DNA of 64,000 nucleotides from Saccharibacillus sp. JS10 (lineage in GTDB: Bacteria; Bacillota; Bacilli; Paenibacillales; Paenibacillaceae), in NCBI RefSeq assembly GCF_024436065.1, contig NZ_JANFNS010000001.1:1-64000 (forward strand), read 5' to 3'. Each line of letters begins with the position of its first letter. Position 1 is the first letter of the stretch. Of this stretch, positions 60,591 to 64,000 are shown one piece after another. The position numbers and the translations under genes were made by a program. The notes beneath the pieces were generated by a model, which ran no database searches, was not told the DNA's origin, and was given only the letters and a program-made list of their open reading frames with translations.

Positions 60591-61994
60591 ATGACGGATA
60601 CGAAAAATGCTGAAGCTGTAGAACATGAAGAAGAAACGATCGTTCACGAAGGCGTGCATAACTATAGCAGCGAAGACGAATGGGTGCGCCCGACCGATCC
60701 GGTTATTTTGGAACGGCTGGAATGGTTTCAAGATCAGAAGCTCGGACTGATGATGCACTGGGGACCGTATTCGCAGCTGGGCGTTGTGGAATCTTGGGCG
60801 CTGAGTGACGGCGATGCGGATTGGGCGAGAGATTGTATCGATTGGGGCGTTGCGGGCGAAGAATTAAAACGCGAGTATTTCGATCTGAATCTGACGTTTA
60901 ACCCGATACGGTTTCAACCGGAAGTCTGGGCGGATCTGGCGGCAGACAGCGGATTTAAGTATTTGACTTTTACGACCAAGCATCATGACGGATTTTGTAT
61001 GTGGGATACGCATACGACCGATTACCGGATCACGGGATCACAGACGCCGTTTCATCGACATAAATATGCAGATATTTGCCGCAATCTATTCGATGCGTTT
61101 CGCGCGCGCGGTTTGGCGATTTCTACGTATTTTTCCAAAGCGGATTGGCATACGCCCGATTATTGGGCACCGGGGATGGAGCGGGGAGAGAAGATGTGGC
61201 GCGGGCCTTCTTACGATCCCAAAGAATATCCGTGGCTGTGGGAAAAGTTCGTTCAATTCACTCATGAGCAAATTACGGAATTGATGACGCGCTACGGTCG
61301 GATCGATATGTTGTGGCTGGACGCGGGCTGGGTGAACGAACATAGCGGCCAAGATATAAGGCTTGGCGAATTGGTCGATCGGATTCGGCAAGAACATCAA
61401 CCGTGGTTGTTATCCGCGGATCGGACAGTCGGCGGTGCTTACGAAAATATTATTACGCCGGAGCAGACGTTGCCGGATCGTCCGCTGCATGTGCCGTGGG
61501 AAAGCTGTATCACGATTGGCACATCGTTTTCATTCAATTACGAAGATCGGTATAAAAGCCCGCGAGAACTGGTACATTTACTCGTTGAGATTGTCGCAAA
61601 AGGCGGGAATTTGGCGCTCAATATCGGGCCTCAACCCGACGGACGTCTGCCAAAAGCGGCGATTGACAGTATGCAAGGGTTGGGGGTTTGGCTGAAAGAT
61701 AACGGAGAAGCGATCTATGGAACGCGGATTTGTGCACCGTACGCTTCTAACGAGCAGAACGTTTATTGGACGCGCAAAGACGATATGACATATGCCATTA
61801 TTCTGTACAAAGAAGGCGAGAACGTGCAGCAGCAGCTTGAGCTTTCGCCCGTTGAGCATGTGAATCGTGCGGTGCTACTAGGCGCCGAGCAAGAATTGCC
61901 TCTGCAACCTACAGATCAAGGAATCGTCGTGACTTTGCCTTCTTTTGCAGAAAATGAAGAAACACCGATTGCGTTGGCAATCCGGTTGACTTAG
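60591..61994 (+). CDS. GH29 alpha-L-fucosidase, cytoplasmic
   Basis: Start ATG 60591 follows AAAAAGGAG; in-frame GTG 60579 is inside that site. The 467-residue enzyme has WFQDQKLGLMMHWGPYSQ, FTTKHHDGFCMWDT (substrate-binding His-His) and nucleophile Asp244 in MLWLDAGW, with a C-terminal beta domain. It releases alpha-L-fucose from glycans with retention. There is no signal peptide, so it would act on material imported by the adjacent ABC system. Confidence 0.93.
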   Translation: MTDTKNAEAVEHEEETIVHEGVHNYSSEDEWVRPTDPVILERLEWFQDQKLGLMMHWGPYSQLGVVESWALSDGDADWARDCIDWGVAGEELKREYFDLNLTFNPIRFQPEVWADLAADSGFKYLTFTTKHHDGFCMWDTHTTDYRITGSQTPFHRHKYADICRNLFDAFRARGLAISTYFSKADWHTPDYWAPGMERGEKMWRGPSYDPKEYPWLWEKFVQFTHEQITELMTRYGRIDMLWLDAGWVNEHSGQDIRLGELVDRIRQEHQPWLLSADRTVGGAYENIITPEQTLPDRPLHVPWESCITIGTSFSFNYEDRYKSPRELVHLLVEIVAKGGNLALNIGPQPDGRLPKAAIDSMQGLGVWLKDNGEAIYGTRICAPYASNEQNVYWTRKDDMTYAIILYKEGENVQQQLELSPVEHVNRAVLLGAEQELPLQPTDQGIVVTLPSFAENEETPIALAIRLT

Positions 61995-62004
61995 GAGGGG
62001 CCCA

Positions 62005-63072
62005 ATGAATTTAAGTGCTGTATCGGAGCCGGGTATTCCGTTTGCGCCGCTATCTTATACGTGCAAACGTGCGACGAGCAAATTGAATTTGGATGGACGT
62101 CTGGACAAACCGTTTTGGGAACATGCGCCGTGGACAGCGGATTTTGTCGATATCGAAGGAGACTTGAAGCCTAAACCAAGCAAAAGAACGCGCGTGAAAA
62201 TGCTTTGGGACGACGAATATTTGTATATCGGAGCGGAACTAGAAGAAGACGAAATCTGGGCGACGTTAACGGAACGCGAATCGGTCATTTTTTACGACAA
62301 TGATTTTGAGATTTTTATCGATCCCGATGGAGACAGTCATCAATATTATGAGTTTGAGATTAATGCGCTGAATACGGTATGGGATCTGATGCTGGTGACG
62401 CCTTACCGCGACGGCGGGCCTCCGATCAACGGTTGGGATATCCGGGGCTTGCAAACGGCGGTACATATCGACGGCATTCTGAATGATCCGGCTGGGGATA
62501 ATCGGCGTTGGAGCGTTGAAGTCGCGATGCCGTGGAAGATTTTGCGTGAATGCGCGCCCGATCAACGATCACCCGAAGCCGGGCAGTATTGGCGGATTAA
62601 CTTTTCGCGTGTGCAATGGCAAGTGGATCGAGACAGCGGAGCGTATGTAAAAAAGATCAATCCGGACACCGGCAAGCCTTATCCTGAAGATAATTGGGTC
62701 TGGTCGCCGCAAGGCGTGATTAATATGCACTACCCGGAAATGTGGGGCTTTTTACATTTTGTCGAGGAATCGTATGGCGCGGATTCAGATTTGTCTTCGT
62801 TTGGAATGCCGAGCGATGAGCAGGTGAAGTGGAAATTAAGACAATTGTATTATCGGCAACGTAATCAGTATGCAGAGACTGGAACTTTTGCTTCCAAGAT
62901 TGAAGATATGGTGCCCAAAGACGACCCGGATCAAGCATTAGCAGAGTGGGCATATTCGTCAGCAAATTTGCTTATCGAAACAACGACTCATTCTTTCCGT
63001 ATATGTGCGTCAACAGTAGACGGAAGTGGTCGTTATTGGATACGTGAAGACGGCAAAGTGTGGAAGGAGTGA
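62005..63072 (+). CDS. Carbohydrate-binding family 9-like protein
   Basis: A 355-residue protein begins 10 bp after the fucosidase, with TAGGAGGGG overlapping its stop codon. Residues about 20-250 form a CBM9-like/DOMON-related beta-sandwich (KLNLDGRLDKPFWEHAPW, VKMLWDDEYLYIGAELEE, FYDNDFEIFIDPDGDSHQYY, MPWKIL, WRINFSRVQW). The remaining helical part (LRQLYYRQRNQYAETG) is of unknown role. No export signal is present, although CBM9 modules normally occur in secreted xylanases. It may be an intracellular sugar-binding or non-classical hydrolase component. Confidence 0.85.
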   Translation: MNLSAVSEPGIPFAPLSYTCKRATSKLNLDGRLDKPFWEHAPWTADFVDIEGDLKPKPSKRTRVKMLWDDEYLYIGAELEEDEIWATLTERESVIFYDNDFEIFIDPDGDSHQYYEFEINALNTVWDLMLVTPYRDGGPPINGWDIRGLQTAVHIDGILNDPAGDNRRWSVEVAMPWKILRECAPDQRSPEAGQYWRINFSRVQWQVDRDSGAYVKKINPDTGKPYPEDNWVWSPQGVINMHYPEMWGFLHFVEESYGADSDLSSFGMPSDEQVKWKLRQLYYRQRNQYAETGTFASKIEDMVPKDDPDQALAEWAYSSANLLIETTTHSFRICASTVDGSGRYWIREDGKVWKE

Positions 63073-63079
63073 ATGTCTA

Positions 63080-64000
63080 TTGAACCCAATCATAAACGAA
63101 AAATTTTCGCTCACTTCAGAGCAAATTCAACAGATTGATGCAGCTTTTGCCAAACGAAAAAAACTCGCTTCTGCGCGTGAACGAGCATTGTTTGGTATAT
63201 TCGACGCTACTTTGACGGAGGAAGAAGCTTTGGCTTTACGGTTTTTGTACGCGTATATGCCAATTCAGGATTTGGCGGATTACGACGGAGAACTCTTTTT
63301 GACGCATATCCGCCATGCTCTCAATACGCGTCAGCATATGCCGTGGGGCGCCGAAATTTCTGACGAGTTGTTTCTTTATTATGTGTTGCCACCGCGAATC
63401 AACAATGAACAGATCGAAGATTATCGCGGTGTGATTGCAGATGAACTGAACTCTCGGGTGCAAGGTTTGTCGATGTCGGAAGCAATACTTGAAACGAACT
63501 ATTGGTGTTATGAAAAAGCAACTTACACCGGAAGCGATGCGCGCACGATCTCGCCGCTTGGGATGATCCGCAGCGCCAAAGGTCGTTGCGGCGAAGAATC
63601 GACGCTTACGACAGCGGCGCTACGCAGTATCGGAATTCCGGCGCGTCAATGTTATACGCCGCGCTGGGCGCATGTGGACGACAACCATGCTTGGGTCGAA
63701 GCTTGGGCAGACGGGAAATGGCATTTTCTCGGCGCTTGCGAACCGGAAGCGCGGCTGAATCAAGGTTGGTTCGACGCGCCGGCTGCAAGAGCGATGCTGG
63801 TGCACACTTCGGTGCCAGCCGGATACCAAGGGAGTGAACCGTTTACCGAGATTAGCGAGGTTCACAAACAGCTGAATCTGCTGGATCATTATGCGCCAGT
63901 GTGCGAGCTGAGCATTTATGTCGAAGACGCGGACGGTCGTCCGGCGGCTTTCACTGATATACAGTTCCAATTGTACAATTATGCGGAATTATTCACGATC
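63080..64000 (+). CDS. Transglutaminase-fold protein, partial at window end
   Basis: TTG 63080 follows AAGGAG at 10 nt; the ATG at 63073 opens a 21-codon dead end. The frame stays open to the window edge (307 codons). The transglutaminase-like core has the catalytic Cys170 in GRCGEESTL and His203 in DNHAWVEAW. The position of the usual third Asp reads WHFLGACEPEARLN, as in a subgroup with an A-x-E-P-x signature. A beta-rich domain starts near residue 270. No signal peptide. It belongs with the fucosidase and CBM9-like genes; proteolysis or glycopeptide cleavage is possible but unproven. Confidence 0.8.
   Translation, partial: MNPIINEKFSLTSEQIQQIDAAFAKRKKLASARERALFGIFDATLTEEEALALRFLYAYMPIQDLADYDGELFLTHIRHALNTRQHMPWGAEISDELFLYYVLPPRINNEQIEDYRGVIADELNSRVQGLSMSEAILETNYWCYEKATYTGSDARTISPLGMIRSAKGRCGEESTLTTAALRSIGIPARQCYTPRWAHVDDNHAWVEAWADGKWHFLGACEPEARLNQGWFDAPAARAMLVHTSVPAGYQGSEPFTEISEVHKQLNLLDHYAPVCELSIYVEDADGRPAAFTDIQFQLYNYAELFTI

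Noticed and set aside
1-64000. CRISPR arrays, rRNA, tRNA, insertion sequences or prophage genes
   Set aside because: No regularly spaced repeats, no cloverleaf-like tRNA segments, and no transposase, integrase or phage structural protein was recognised.

Overview
The window looks like a chromosomal segment of a Gram-positive, endospore-lineage Firmicute, most likely Paenibacillaceae (Paenibacillus or a close relative). The reasons are: strong AGGAGG-type ribosome binding sites with ATG/GTG/TTG starts; genes whose nearest remembered relatives are Bacillus or Paenibacillus proteins (NiaP/YceI, YflT-type stress protein, DUF3243, YfmS-like MCP, replication terminator protein, LplA/B/C-type sugar ABC systems with a YesN-type AraC sensor); and sigma-B-like promoters. 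I saw no rRNA, tRNA, CRISPR array, insertion sequence or prophage. Assignments rest on motif reading only; no database search was run.

Region 1 (1-4.2 kb): a hairpin-rich intergenic block, then two paralogous right-handed beta-helix (Pectate_lyase_3-type) proteins, one secreted and one membrane-anchored. Region 2 (4.25-20.9 kb): a single-direction exopolysaccharide operon of 15 genes. It encodes a Wzz-like co-polymerase, a BY-kinase without a tyrosine tail, a priming phosphosugar transferase, four glycosyltransferases, a Wzy polymerase, a Wzx flippase, nucleotide-sugar enzymes (GalU, Ugd, ManC), an LCP ligase, a PIG-L deacetylase and a polysaccharide pyruvyl transferase. It ends at a strong terminator. 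The set predicts an acidic, pyruvylated heteropolysaccharide containing glucose, glucuronate and mannose (or sugars derived from them), made by the Wzx/Wzy route.

Region 3 (21-41.2 kb) is core and stress-related genes: HxlR regulator, soluble MCP, SDR, DUF1992, GluQ, HrpB helicase, YflT-like stress protein, DUF4269, a replication-terminator-protein homologue, Gfo/Idh/MocA oxidoreductase, MFS exporter with an HTH regulator, aldose epimerase, nitroreductase, aldo-keto reductase, CorC/CNNM-type transporter, TrxB-like flavoprotein and DUF3243. Several carry sigma-B-like promoters.

Region 4 (41.4-46.2 kb) is a compact three-gene chaperone locus: an HscC-type Hsp70, a very large J-domain/TPR fusion, and a DUF1266 protein. 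It parallels the components of the poorly understood E. coli hscC neighbourhood and is the best candidate here for an uncharacterised system.

Region 5 (46.3-54 kb): nitroreductase, small secreted and membrane proteins, niacin transporter NiaP with a structured leader, a GH5-CBM3 endoglucanase with a possible lipobox, PepF, and a DUF4309-like secreted protein. Region 6 (54.2-64 kb): a carbohydrate-use locus with a membrane AraC-type sensor-regulator divergent from a CUT1 ABC importer (two permeases and a lipoprotein; no ATPase gene), followed by GH29 alpha-L-fucosidase, a CBM9-like protein and a transglutaminase-fold protein that runs off the window. The last three lack signal peptides, which suggests intracellular processing of an imported fucosylated oligosaccharide.
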